From: Muribaculaceae bacterium | GTDB taxonomy: Bacteria > Bacteroidota > Bacteroidia > Bacteroidales > Muribaculaceae | Assembly (NCBI GenBank): GCA_017651515.1 | Contig: JAGCCU010000037.1 | Location: forward strand, 1 to 32,216 | DNA length: 32,216 bases | Direction of reading: 5' to 3' | Part shown: positions 8,484 through 15,853 of the stretch, piece after piece | How the letters are laid out: each line of letters opens with the position of its first letter | How positions within the stretch are numbered: position 1 is the first letter of the stretch | Made by a program: the position numbers and the translations under genes | Notes under the pieces: model-generated | What the model saw: the letters and a program-made list of their open reading frames with translations, nothing else | Database searches by the model: none | What the model was told of the DNA's origin: nothing

Positions 8484-10808
8484 CTATTTCTTAGTCGCAC
8501 GGGCACGTTTAGCGGCTTTGGGAGCCGGGCCGGCCTCGATGATTGCCTTGCACTCTTCCAGAGTGATGGCCGAAGCGTCTATCTTGCGTGGAATCTTATA
8601 GTTTTGCTTGTTGTAGCTGATATATGGCCCGAAGCGGCCGTTGAGAACCTGCAACTCTGGCTCTTCGGCAAATGTCTTGATGACCTTCTGTGCGTCGGCC
8701 TGTTCTTTTGCGGCAAAGAGCTCGGCGGCCTGTTCCAACGTTATCTCCAGAGGAGCAATGTCCTTGGGGATTGAGACGAATTTCTTGCCGTGCTTGACAT
8801 ATGGACCGAAACGTCCAACGGCCACGGTTACCGTCTCGCCGTCGATCTCACCCAGGTCACGAGGCAGGTCAAACAGTTTCAGGGCTTCATCAAGGGTAAG
8901 CGATGCCACGCTTTGATCTTTCAGCAGTGACGCGAAACGAGGCTTTTCTTTATCATCCGAACTACCCAGCTGAACCAGTGGTCCGTAACGACCTATCTTA
9001 ACCGACACAGGTTTGCCTGTCTTGGGGTCGTTGCCCAGCACACGCTCACCCACTTTATGGTCGAGCCTGAGTGATGCTACCGATTCAATCGTCGGGTGGA
9101 AATCCTTGTAGAATTTGGAGATATCGTCGTTCCAGCGCTCTTTGCCGGCGGCTATCTCATCAAAAGTGCTTTCTACACGAGCAGTGAAGTTGTAGTCCAT
9201 GATGGATGGGAAATATTTCATCAGGAAATCGTTCACAACCATGCCGATGTCGGTAGGAATAAGTTTGCCCTTCTCGGCGCCCACGGTCTCGCTCTTCTTG
9301 CGATTGGTGATCTTGCCCTTTTTGAGCGTGAGAATTTCATATTCACGCTTTTCGCCCTTGTTCTCGCCTTTTTGAACATATTCACGTGCCTGGATAGTGG
9401 AGATGGTGGGGGCGTAGGTCGAGGGACGGCCAATGCCCAGCTCCTCAAGGCGACGCACAAGTGATGCCTCGGTGTAGCGGACGGGCTGCTGGGTGAAGCG
9501 TTGGGTTGCCACCACTTCGTTGGCTGTCATCTCCTGGTTTTTTGACAATGTGGGCAAGATAACGATGTCGTCGGTGACGTTTTCGTCGTCACTACCCTCC
9601 ATGTACACTTTCAGGAAACCGTCAAACTTCACTGTTTCGCCTGTAGCAACAAACATCTCTTGACGGTGGCTTACGGCGATGTCAATGGTCGTGCGTTCCA
9701 GTTCGGCGTCGGCCATCTGAGAAGCTATGGTGCGCTTCCAGATTAAGTTGTAGAGCTTCTTCTCTTGTGAACTGCCGCTGATGTCATGATTGCTAATGAA
9801 GGTGGGGCGGATAGCCTCGTGGGCCTCTTGAGCTCCTTTGCTTGTGGTGTGATAACGACGGCCTTTGTAGTAATTTGCGCCAATGTTGTCGTTTATCTCT
9901 TTCTTGATCGTACCCATAGCCAGCGCACTCAGGTTCACCGAGTCGGTACGCATATAGGTGATATGGCCGCTCTCGTAGAGCGACTGAGCGACACGCATGG
10001 TCTGACTCACAGAGAAGCCAAGTTTGCGCGATGCTTCCTGCTGCAGCGTGGAAGTGGTGAATGGAGGTGCTGGAGTCTTTTTAACTGGCTTGACAGTGAT
10101 GTCAGAAACCTTGAACTCGGCTGTCTTGCAGTGTTCCAGAAAATCTTGTGCCTGATCTCGTGACGACAGACGCTTGTTAAGCTCGGCAGTGACCGATGCT
10201 TCAGTGCCGGTCGCATTCATCTGGGCTGTGATGCGATAATATGGCTCGCTTTTGAAGTTCTTGATTTCTTTTTCGCGTTCGGCAATCAGGCGCACTGCTA
10301 CGCTCTGAACTCGGCCGGCCGACAGAGAAGGCTTGATTTTCTTCCACAGCACGGGCGACAACTCAAAGCCCACGATGCGATCAAGCACGCGACGGGCCTG
10401 TTGGGCATCCACCAGATTGATGTCGATGTCACGAGGATTGTCAATTGCTTCGAGAATAGCCGTCTTCGTGATCTCGTGGAACACGATGCGCTTGGTGTTT
10501 TCAGGCTTTAGATTCAGCACTTCAAACAAGTGCCAGGCAATGGCTTCTCCTTCGCGGTCTTCATCACTTGCCAGCCATACGGTCTTGGCTTTCTTGGCTG
10601 CCGTTTTGAGAGATTTTACAATGTCGGCTTTATCTTCAGGAATTTCATATATTGGCTTGAAACCGTCTTCAATATCAATACTGAAATCCTTTTTGTGGAG
10701 GTCACGAATGTGACCGTAACTCGACATGACTTTGTAGTCCTCTCCCAGGAACTTCTCAATAGTCTTTGCCTTCGCAGGCGACTCAACGATAACGAGATTG
10801 TCTGGCAT
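8484..10808 (-). CDS. topA: DNA topoisomerase I (type IA)
   Basis: 774 aa, within the usual range. It relaxes negative supercoils by cutting and resealing one strand through a tyrosine-DNA link. The N-terminal Toprim domain shows NLVIVESPAKAKTIEKFLG with catalytic E9, and SDEDREGEAIAWH with metal-binding D82 and D84. The active-site tyrosine is Y285 in SGHITYMRTDSVNLS. Instead of zinc ribbons, the C-terminus carries three topo C-terminal repeats (GRYGPLVQLG, GRFGPYVKHGKKF, GRFGPYISYNKQN) and a basic tail, KRARATKK, typical of Bacteroidetes enzymes. It has its own promoter with a leader of about 135 nt and its own strong terminator, so it is probably monocistronic. Confidence 0.98.
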   Translation of the reverse strand: MPDNLVIVESPAKAKTIEKFLGEDYKVMSSYGHIRDLHKKDFSIDIEDGFKPIYEIPEDKADIVKSLKTAAKKAKTVWLASDEDREGEAIAWHLFEVLNLKPENTKRIVFHEITKTAILEAIDNPRDIDINLVDAQQARRVLDRIVGFELSPVLWKKIKPSLSAGRVQSVAVRLIAEREKEIKNFKSEPYYRITAQMNATGTEASVTAELNKRLSSRDQAQDFLEHCKTAEFKVSDITVKPVKKTPAPPFTTSTLQQEASRKLGFSVSQTMRVAQSLYESGHITYMRTDSVNLSALAMGTIKKEINDNIGANYYKGRRYHTTSKGAQEAHEAIRPTFISNHDISGSSQEKKLYNLIWKRTIASQMADAELERTTIDIAVSHRQEMFVATGETVKFDGFLKVYMEGSDDENVTDDIVILPTLSKNQEMTANEVVATQRFTQQPVRYTEASLVRRLEELGIGRPSTYAPTISTIQAREYVQKGENKGEKREYEILTLKKGKITNRKKSETVGAEKGKLIPTDIGMVVNDFLMKYFPSIMDYNFTARVESTFDEIAAGKERWNDDISKFYKDFHPTIESVASLRLDHKVGERVLGNDPKTGKPVSVKIGRYGPLVQLGSSDDKEKPRFASLLKDQSVASLTLDEALKLFDLPRDLGEIDGETVTVAVGRFGPYVKHGKKFVSIPKDIAPLEITLEQAAELFAAKEQADAQKVIKTFAEEPELQVLNGRFGPYISYNKQNYKIPRKIDASAITLEECKAIIEAGPAPKAAKRARATKK

Positions 10809-10948
10809 AAATATCCTTGTATTATTCTGTAAATTAACTATTTAGGTGCGTTGCGACACTTTTTTGAAAGACTCGCCAGCCTTCCTTTTTCTTGTGTCAA
10901 ATGCCGTTTTTTACACCTTATATATATTGCATTTTGAAAAATCGGCTG

Positions 10949-10979
10949 CAAAGGTAGTACAGAAAATTGAAACTACAAA
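10949..10979 (-). promoter_or_regulatory. topA promoter TTTG-N19-TACCTTTG
   Basis: On the minus strand a -33 TTTG (10976-10979) and a -7 box TACCTTTG (10949-10956) are 19 bp apart, matching the Bacteroidetes consensus. The predicted start near 10943 gives an untranslated leader of about 135 nt. Confidence 0.7.
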
Positions 10980-11021
10980 ATAATATTTTTTGAGCATGGA
11001 AAGAAACTACTGAAAATGGCC

Positions 11022-11064
11022 GACGGTTCTCAAGTTTGCAATAGAGGCAAAAATGAGAACCGTC
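11022..11064 (-). terminator. Terminator-like hairpin after the ABC/GntR operon
   Basis: Perfect 11-bp arms GACGGTTCTCA (11022-11032) and TGAGAACCGTC (11054-11064), with an inner TTTGC/GCAAA stem. On the minus strand the stem is followed by a short U-rich stretch (GGCCATTTTC). It lies 54 nt beyond the GntR stop. Confidence 0.7.
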
Positions 11065-11117
11065 AAAGGGTCTTGTAAATGTGTTCGCACTTTAGCGAAG
11101 CGTATCTGATCGATGAC

Positions 11118-11480
11118 CTAACGTGCTATAAAATCAGCGTAGAGGTCTCGTAGTTCGTCTGGGGAGACACCAACGGCTCGAAGTTGGCCCAGGAAGTAGT
11201 CCATCTCGCCCTGCATGAGTAGCTGACGGCGCTGACGAACGATTATGTCGTGGGCTTCAGGTGATACAAAGTAGCCTAATCCGCGCTTGGTATAGATAAT
11301 CCCGCTCTGCTGCAGGTGGTCATAGGTGCGTGCCACGGTGTTGGCATTCACCTCAACCTGAGCGGCGAGTTCGCGAACGCTCGGTATCTTGCCGTCTGGA
11401 GTGAGGGCACCCGAGAGAATGTCGTCGCCTATGCGGTCGGCTATCTGCAGATAAATGGCTTTGTTATCCTTGAAATTCAT
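11118..11480 (-). CDS. GntR-family (YtrA-type) transcriptional repressor
   Basis: 120 aa from the ATG at 11480; the frame extends 13 codons upstream (MLRQSPSP...), but that part overlaps another small ORF and is not family-like. Residues 1-75 are the GntR winged helix: AIYLQIADRIGDDILSGAL, KIPSVRELAAQVEVNANTVARTYDHLQQSG (recognition helix) and GLGYFV (wing). The rest is a short helical dimerisation tail of about 40 residues without a ligand domain, which defines the YtrA subfamily. Such proteins repress neighbouring ABC transporter operons and themselves. A matching inverted repeat lies at the operon promoter (13281-13304), so autoregulation of the whole operon is likely. The inducing signal is unknown; in Firmicutes it is often cell-wall stress. 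Confidence 0.93.
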   Translation of the reverse strand: MNFKDNKAIYLQIADRIGDDILSGALTPDGKIPSVRELAAQVEVNANTVARTYDHLQQSGIIYTKRGLGYFVSPEAHDIIVRQRRQLLMQGEMDYFLGQLRAVGVSPDELRDLYADFIAR

Positions 11481-11487
11481 GACTTGA

Positions 11488-11559
11488 TCACTTTTTGGTG
11501 ATGGCGATTGCCGAAGCACTTGCGGCGGCAGCGGCCACGATTAAACTTACGATTACCAT
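11488..11559 (-). CDS. 23-aa hydrophobic micropeptide
   Basis: A complete small ORF, ATG at 11557-11559 to TGA at 11488-11490. It is 16 nt after the permease stop and 7 nt before the GntR ATG, so it fills the gap exactly. The peptide starts MVIVSLIVAAAAASASA and ends AIAITKK: a single hydrophobic helix with a basic tail, long enough to cross a membrane once. No family is recognised. The tight packing between a membrane permease and its regulator favours a real gene over chance, but a region this Ala-rich could also be fortuitous. If real it may sit with the permease in the inner membrane. Confidence 0.5.
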   Translation of the reverse strand: MVIVSLIVAAAAASASAIAITKK

Positions 11560-11575
11560 AACTCTATGATTTTAA

Positions 11576-12406
11576 TTAGTGAAAAACTCCTCTTGAAACA
11601 ATATCCTTGCGGCGGAATACTATCCAGGCAAGCACCCAGTAGAGAACCAATTGTACGGCGGCGGCAACCAGTATTATAATCGAGAAAGTGCCGTCTTCTA
11701 TATTATTGACTAATCTCATTGCAAATTCCTGGAATGAGCCAAAGCCACGAATAATAAACATTCCAAATAAGAACACTACAAACTCGATGACATAGACGGC
11801 GGCAAATGTCTTTAGGAATGATAGGCGAGGCCATAACACGCTACCAAGCAAATATAGGCCTGGACTTGCAAGGAATCCAATGTAAAGTGACAATTTAAAG
11901 ATTCCCAAATGTCCTATTTGTGGAGTTAAACTGTCATGGAAGCCTTCGACAAAATTCAGGAAACATATCGGGCCGGGGACAATTAGGCTGTCGCTCTGTG
12001 CAGGCCATAATACCACAATACGGGTGAGGTCGGCAAGCTGAATAATAACAAAGAATGACACTATGTAACCCACGACGTAAATCAGGGTGTTCACACAGAA
12101 TTTCTCGGTCATCGACGACGGCGATGTGAGCAGTTCCGTACGGCTTGTCTTGGTCATAAGACCACGGAATGAAAGCGAGGCCATGATGATTGTCGAGAAG
12201 CTGAATGCCATCATGGCTATGATGTATCTTAAGTTGATCAACTCTTGATCATTGCGGCCTTGTGTCATCCAGTTGCCAATAATCATTATAATGCTCAGAA
12301 CGGCATATAGCACTACCAGTGCGAGAACGAGTTGACGCCAGTTCTCAACTATTTCTTTGCGCAGGGCCAGCATGAAGCGGCTCCAGTCGAATACTTGATT
12401 TTTCAT
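11576..12406 (-). CDS. ABC transporter permease
   Basis: 276 aa integral membrane protein with five to six hydrophobic segments, for example around residues 27-47 (LVLALVVLYAVLSIIMIIG), 65-82, 108-125, 170-190, 198-222 and 245-268. It has no signal peptide and resembles ABC-2 type permeases that pair with a separate ATPase. Its ATG overlaps the ATPase stop codon (ATGA at 12403-12406), showing translational coupling. Substrate is not evident. With a YtrA-type regulator, a role in exporting toxic compounds or responding to envelope stress is a reasonable inference. Confidence 0.88.
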   Translation of the reverse strand: MKNQVFDWSRFMLALRKEIVENWRQLVLALVVLYAVLSIIMIIGNWMTQGRNDQELINLRYIIAMMAFSFSTIIMASLSFRGLMTKTSRTELLTSPSSMTEKFCVNTLIYVVGYIVSFFVIIQLADLTRIVVLWPAQSDSLIVPGPICFLNFVEGFHDSLTPQIGHLGIFKLSLYIGFLASPGLYLLGSVLWPRLSFLKTFAAVYVIEFVVFLFGMFIIRGFGSFQEFAMRLVNNIEDGTFSIIILVAAAVQLVLYWVLAWIVFRRKDIVSRGVFH

Positions 12407-13248
12407 GACTCTGTTCCTTTTTGGTTAAACAATTGGTTGATGATCTCGGGCTGATGCAGGGTGGCGTTGAAGAGCATTTCCAGATCCACGTTGGTCTCTT
12501 CGGTGCCGTTGTTGGGCATAACACCCAAAGCACCCATTACGTTCTGCTGGATGTATAGTGGTTGATCACCCTGACGGGTGGGGCGGAAGGCAAGTTTGCT
12601 GCCCACCTCACCAAGGTCGGTGTTCAGTAGTACGCGGCTGTTGTCAATAATCACTACATGGTCAAGGATTGAGTCGATGTCGCGCACTTGGTGAGTGCTG
12701 ATTACTATGGCTTTCTCATCGGTCATGCCCTGGGCAATGAACTTGCGGAACTGGCTCTTGCCGGGGATATCGAGCCCGTTGGTCGGCTCGTCCATCAGCA
12801 GTAGGCTGGTGTTGGTGGCTAGTGCAAAGCTCATGAAAACTTTCTTGCGTTGGCCCATTGACAGTGATTTGAGTTGGGAATTACGTTCCATCTCAAACAG
12901 GTCAAGGTAGCGATTCATGTCTTCAGTGCTGAACTTAGGGTAGAAAGGTGCGTTGAGCTTGACAAACTGATTCAGTGAGAGATTAGGCAATTCAAACTCT
13001 TCAGGGACCAGGAAGAAGTCGCAAAGTGTGCGCGGCAGACGAAGACGAACTTCATCGCCGTTGAAGATTACTCGGCCACCATCGGGAGTGAGAAGCCCAG
13101 TCATAAGGGCGATGAGCGTACTTTTGCCAGCTCCATTACGCCCAAGCAAACCATAAACACCGCCAGCGTTTATGTCCAACGAGAAGTCGTGGAACAGCTC
13201 GCGGTGTGGATTGCGATAACTAAAACTCAGATTTTCAACGTGTAACAT
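12403..13248 (-). CDS. ABC transporter ATP-binding protein
   Basis: 281 aa. The nucleotide-binding domain shows Walker A GRNGAGKST at about residues 36-44, the signature LSMGQRKKV at 129-137, Walker B LLLMDEPTNGLD at 149-160 and the switch histidine in ISTHQ. About 60 residues after the core (LNTDLGEVGSKLAF...) form an accessory tail like that of export-type ATPases. It powers the permease encoded immediately downstream. It is the first gene of the ATPase-permease-micropeptide-GntR operon and starts about 50 nt after the predicted transcript start. Confidence 0.95.
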   Translation of the reverse strand: MLHVENLSFSYRNPHRELFHDFSLDINAGGVYGLLGRNGAGKSTLIALMTGLLTPDGGRVIFNGDEVRLRLPRTLCDFFLVPEEFELPNLSLNQFVKLNAPFYPKFSTEDMNRYLDLFEMERNSQLKSLSMGQRKKVFMSFALATNTSLLLMDEPTNGLDIPGKSQFRKFIAQGMTDEKAIVISTHQVRDIDSILDHVVIIDNSRVLLNTDLGEVGSKLAFRPTRQGDQPLYIQQNVMGALGVMPNNGTEETNVDLEMLFNATLHQPEIINQLFNQKGTES

Positions 13249-13280
13249 AACTATATTAATTTTAGATGCGATTGTTTATT

Positions 13281-13304
13281 AGTGTACCACTACAATAGTA
13301 CACT
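13281..13304. promoter_or_regulatory. YtrA-like operator at the ABC operon promoter
   Basis: Inverted repeat with arms AGTGTAC (13281-13287) and GTACACT (13298-13304). Written as AGTGTA-N12-TACACT it closely matches the YtrA operator reported in Bacillus (AGTGTA, about 13 bp, TACACT; recalled from the literature). It covers the predicted transcription start directly after the -7 box, ideal for repression by the GntR protein of this operon. Confidence 0.75.
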
Positions 13305-13305
13305 G

Positions 13306-13337
13306 CAAAAGTAGATACAATATTTTTATCCACCAAA
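13306..13337 (-). promoter_or_regulatory. ABC/GntR operon promoter TTTG-N20-TACTTTTG
   Basis: On the minus strand a -33 TTTG (13334-13337) is 20 bp from TACTTTTG (13306-13313). The operator repeat begins one base after the -7 box. Confidence 0.75.
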
Positions 13338-13427
13338 TTTTTTTCGCATTTTTTTTGAAAAAAAATCACTATTTTTTATAACGCATTGATTACCACCTGA
13401 TTAAAATCGCATCTTTTTTATTTATTC

Positions 13428-13547
13428 AATTTCCCGCCGTCAGGCGGCCCTTCTGGCGCCAGCCCAATTATCAATTGTCCATTATTATAGTTTTGTGCTT
13501 CTGCAGCCTTTGTGCTTTTGTAAAATCAGCAACATCCTCGGCAAAAA
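13428..13547 (+). repeat. Intergenic repeat, copy 1
   Basis: Opens with AATTTCCCGCCGTCAGGCGG, containing the hairpin CCGCC-GTCA-GGCGG. It then shares AGCCCAATTATC, ATTGTCC, GCTTCTGCAGCCTTTGTGCT, TGTAAAATCAG and CTCGGCAAAAA with copy 2 at 15691-15830, in the same order and orientation. The middle is diverged. It has no coding capacity and no recognised family. Confidence 0.8.
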
Positions 13548-13564
13548 CTTCGGGCGCAATCACT

Positions 13565-13593
13565 AAAAAAGCGAAATCATTTGGTTTCGCTTT
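13565..13593 (-). terminator. Intrinsic terminator of the SH3-domain gene
   Basis: Perfect 9-bp stem AAAGCGAAA (13568-13576) and TTTCGCTTT (13585-13593) with an 8-nt loop. The A-tract at 13565-13570 supplies the U-tract on the minus strand, 17 nt after the stop codon. Confidence 0.85.
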
Positions 13594-13609
13594 CTTATCT
13601 ATCATTTCT

Positions 13610-14011
13610 TCAGTGCCCTAATTTTATGTAGCCTTTGCCTTTGCACTTGCGACAAGTGGCTAGTTCAATATCCACTTCAGCGATGTTTTCATCTTTTGTC
13701 CCTTTACATGTTGGGCAAAGCGTTACCGGGCGCAGATATTTCTGTGATACCCACCCTTCTCTTTCGTCGCCGCCCCATTCCAATGGACCAACGACAAGGC
13801 AAAAGCCATTTTTCTTCTGCCCACAATCCATCACAACGTCACCTTTTGACATCTGTCGTTTTTGGCCGGCACCATCATCCATGACGGCATATCTGACTCC
13901 TGCTCCGGTGCGGATATTCACGTGATTACCTGTGCACACGTAGCCTTTCTGCTGTGCATTGGCGGTCATGACTGCCAATAACGCTATCAAAAACAATGCT
14001 AGTTTGTTCAT
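13610..14011 (-). CDS. Secreted SH3-domain protein with C-terminal zinc-ribbon motif
   Basis: 133 aa. Signal peptide at residues 1-19 (MNKLALFLIALLAVMTANA). Residues about 24-95 are a bacterial SH3 domain: GYVCTGNHVNIRTGAGVRYAVM, then a turn region and EGWVSQKYLRPV. Such domains bind peptidoglycan or cell-wall peptides. The tail has two CxxC pairs (C99/C102 in CPTCKGT and C120/C123 in CRKCKGKGY) like one DnaJ-type zinc-ribbon unit, unusual in an exported protein. Its terminator is strong. A -7 box TACCTTTG lies at 14066-14073, without a clear -33. Precise role unknown; envelope location is inferred from the signal peptide. Confidence 0.85.
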   Translation of the reverse strand: MNKLALFLIALLAVMTANAQQKGYVCTGNHVNIRTGAGVRYAVMDDGAGQKRQMSKGDVVMDCGQKKNGFCLVVGPLEWGGDEREGWVSQKYLRPVTLCPTCKGTKDENIAEVDIELATCRKCKGKGYIKLGH

Positions 14012-14065
14012 TTTTAAATAGCTTTATATGTGAGAAAATATGATTTATCTATCTCAATGCGATTG

Positions 14066-14073
14066 CAAAGGTA
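14066..14073 (-). promoter_or_regulatory. -7 box TACCTTTG for the SH3-domain gene
   Basis: Good TAnnTTTG match on the minus strand, about 55 bp upstream of the ATG at 14011. No TTTG lies at the expected -33 position. Confidence 0.45.
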
Positions 14074-14161
14074 CAACATTTTTGCCTAATAGTTGTGTCT
14101 TTTGCCCAAACTATCAATCAACCGCGTATTCCCTTAAAAGACGTAGCCAACACATAGGACT

Positions 14162-14980
14162 TTACTCTAAAGAATAGCCTTTCACAACAATCATAGGACC
14201 GGCAGGGATTTTTTTCATCTTCCCTTTCACATTGTTGCGGGCATAGTAGCTTTTGAAGTTGACAGGGAAAGAGAGCCTACCTTTTCCCTTGATGTCAACA
14301 ACGCTTATTGTGATACAATATTTGTTTTTCCCCTTAAGCACTATGAGCTCCTCTGGTCTGACATATATTTGTTTCCCATTGTCGGCAGGGGTGACACACT
14401 TGTAGATGGGTTTGTTTAGTACATTGACAAATTCTTTGTCTCGAACCTCGTAGCAGTTGAAACTCAACAAGCATTCCTCATACTCGCACCTATCGATACT
14501 TACAATGATGTCAGTCAGCAGATAGTCTTTCTTTTTCTTAAAGATTGGCCCCCACTCCAAGTCACCCTTGCTGTCGCCTTCGAAAGCGGCCTTACCCACA
14601 CTTATCCATGACTTACCAGACAACGTTTGCGGCTTGTTTTTTTTGTCGTCAACTATGACTTCTGCAAGTTCGACGGACTTTTCTCGTAGCGTTACGGTCA
14701 GTTCCCGTCCATCGGCGTAAGACGCATAGGGAATAGTCTCAGTCTGATAGGAAACATGGGTAAAGGTCAGATTGTCTTTGCGCCCTGCGGGTACTGTCAG
14801 CGTAAATTGCCCCTTCGCATCAGAGATAACGCCAACACTGTCCTCCTCGATGCCGATGCTGACGTACCCGACATCGCCACCTTGTTCGTTGATGACGTGG
14901 CCTTTGACTATGGTCTGTGCTTGCACTGCAATTCCAAGAAAAGCAAGTAGAACTATGATAATAATTCTCATCTTAATCAT
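14162..14980 (-). CDS. Secreted protein with carboxypeptidase-regulatory-like domain
   Basis: 272 aa with a signal peptide (about MIKMRIIIIVLLAFLGIAVQAQ; the ATG at codon 4 is an alternative start). Residues about 23-100 form the CarboxypepD_reg-like fold that begins many Bacteroidetes outer-membrane proteins: TIVKGHVINEQGGDVGYVSIGIE, then GVISDAKGQFTLTVPAG, FTHVSYQTETIP and LTVTLREKSVELAEVIV. No TonB plug or barrel follows. The C-terminal ~150 residues (GKSWISVGKAAFEGDSKGDLEWG...) are not recognised. It lies 42 nt downstream of the XRE regulator and may be in its transcript. Function unknown; periplasmic or surface location is inferred. Confidence 0.82.
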   Translation of the reverse strand: MIKMRIIIIVLLAFLGIAVQAQTIVKGHVINEQGGDVGYVSIGIEEDSVGVISDAKGQFTLTVPAGRKDNLTFTHVSYQTETIPYASYADGRELTVTLREKSVELAEVIVDDKKNKPQTLSGKSWISVGKAAFEGDSKGDLEWGPIFKKKKDYLLTDIIVSIDRCEYEECLLSFNCYEVRDKEFVNVLNKPIYKCVTPADNGKQIYVRPEELIVLKGKNKYCITISVVDIKGKGRLSFPVNFKSYYARNNVKGKMKKIPAGPMIVVKGYSLE

Positions 14981-15022
14981 GTCGATTTTTAGTTTAGTAG
15001 AAATCGATAATATGACTATGTC

Positions 15023-15304
15023 TCACACCGTTGCCACTTCGTGATATACTTGAAGCACCGGAGCCTGCAAAGCTTCTTCAATAGCAACAACCGTGTCAAT
15101 CGTGAAATTGTGAGTTCCACGCATCCATTTGCTTATCTCTGCCTCGCTCTTTCCAAGCATGAGCGCAAGGTCTTTTTGCCGCAGGTTGCGCTCCGCAAGA
15201 ATCTGATGAATGCGGTCAACAATCTGAAATGAAAGGCTTACGCGTTCCTTCACTTCGGGATTTATGTGGCGGCGACGTTCTTCTATTATCTTACTCCGTT
15301 TCAT
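15023..15304 (-). CDS. XRE-family helix-turn-helix regulator (HigA-like)
   Basis: 93 aa DNA-binding protein. The helix-turn-helix lies at about residues 40-62 (NLRQKDLALMLGKSEAEISKWMRG), with a helical N-terminus and a short tail. The form resembles HigA-type antitoxins and small XRE repressors, but no toxin ORF lies next to it on either side. Two AACTT/AAGTT palindromes bracket its promoter (15376-15389 and 15435-15452), which suggests autoregulation. Its ATG at 15304 follows the predicted transcript start by about 90 nt. The next gene, 42 nt downstream, may be co-transcribed. Confidence 0.88.
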   Translation of the reverse strand: MKRSKIIEERRRHINPEVKERVSLSFQIVDRIHQILAERNLRQKDLALMLGKSEAEISKWMRGTHNFTIDTVVAIEEALQAPVLQVYHEVATV

Positions 15305-15375
15305 CTCTGCTGAAGTTTAAGTTTCCGACAATTTCTTTATCAACCAAAACTATTGTGATAATGCTGTCTTGTTCT

Positions 15376-15389
15376 TAACTTATAAGTTA
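15376..15389. promoter_or_regulatory. Perfect 14-bp palindrome, likely operator of the XRE gene
   Basis: TAACTTATAAGTTA lies just downstream of the -7 box, where a bound repressor would block the start site. A related element with AACTT/AAGTT arms and 7-bp spacing lies at 15436-15452, upstream of the -33 box. Confidence 0.55.
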
Positions 15390-15397
15390 TCTCGCTG

Positions 15398-15429
15398 CAA
15401 AGTTAAGCCAAAGAATTCAATGCACCAAA
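15398..15429 (-). promoter_or_regulatory. XRE gene promoter TTTG-N20-TAACTTTG
   Basis: On the minus strand TTTG (15426-15429) and TAACTTTG (15398-15405) are separated by 20 bp, a full consensus match. Confidence 0.72.
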
Positions 15430-15434
15430 CAAAT

Positions 15435-15452
15435 TAACTTAAAAATTAAGTT
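15435..15452. promoter_or_regulatory. Second AACTT/AAGTT inverted repeat, upstream of the XRE -33 box
   Basis: AACTT (15436-15440), seven A/T bases, AAGTT (15448-15452). It uses the same half-sites as the palindrome at 15376-15389 but with wider spacing. Confidence 0.45.
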
Positions 15453-15690
15453 TATCGTAAATTTCTCTACCTACGTCTGTTTTTCGGGGATTTGTTGCTC
15501 ATCAGCCGCTGATAATCGTCCTGCGCTATTGTTCACGGGTTTTATAACTTTGGTATAAGTTCCTCAATCTACTTTTGCGGTAAAATAATAACCGCTTAAG
15601 TCGGCGGCGCCTCGGCATAGCCATGCTCGCAAGCACAATAGCTATGGCGCTGTGGTCATTCCTCGTGCTCAACTTTAAATATTTTTGAAT

Positions 15691-15830
15691 AATTTCCCGC
15701 CGTCAGGCGGCCCCTTTCGCGTTAGCCCAATTATCCATTGTCCAATTGTCCATTAATGTCGTTTTTGCTTCTGCAGCCTTTGTGCTTATGTAAAATCAGT
15801 ACTCTAAGCAGTACTCTCACTCGGCAAAAA
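15691..15830 (+). repeat. Intergenic repeat, copy 2
   Basis: Same opening hairpin block and the same ordered segments as copy 1 (13428-13547), 2.26 kb away and in the same orientation. It has small insertions, including an extra ATTGTCC unit and an AGTACTCT direct duplication near 15799-15817. It ends about 20 bp before the GSCFA promoter. Confidence 0.8.
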
Positions 15831-15853
15831 AAATAAAAAACTTTGTTTTTCAT

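Larger units (their letters stand above)
10809..11117. other. Intergenic region between topA and the GntR gene
   Basis: 309 bp without a gene. It holds, in minus-strand order, the terminator-like hairpin of the ABC/GntR operon (11022-11064), the topA promoter (10949-10979) and the topA leader of about 135 nt. No further structure was recognised in the AT-rich leader. Confidence 0.7.
13249..13609. other. Intergenic region: ABC operon control region plus repeat copy 1
   Basis: 361 bp without a gene. It holds the ABC operon operator and promoter (13281-13337), an AT-rich stretch (13338-13427), copy 1 of an intergenic repeat (13428-13547) and the terminator of the SH3 gene (13565-13593). Confidence 0.7.

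Noticed and set aside
11481-11519. N-terminal extension of the GntR regulator (13 residues)
   Set aside because: Not similar to GntR N-termini, and it overlaps the micropeptide ORF; the ATG at 11480 begins the family sequence.
13488-13495. TAGTTTTG -7 box inside repeat copy 1
   Set aside because: Not conserved in copy 2 and the nearest TTG is only 10 bp away.
15023-15304. HigBA toxin-antitoxin module
   Set aside because: Only the HTH partner is present; no toxin-like frame lies beside it.
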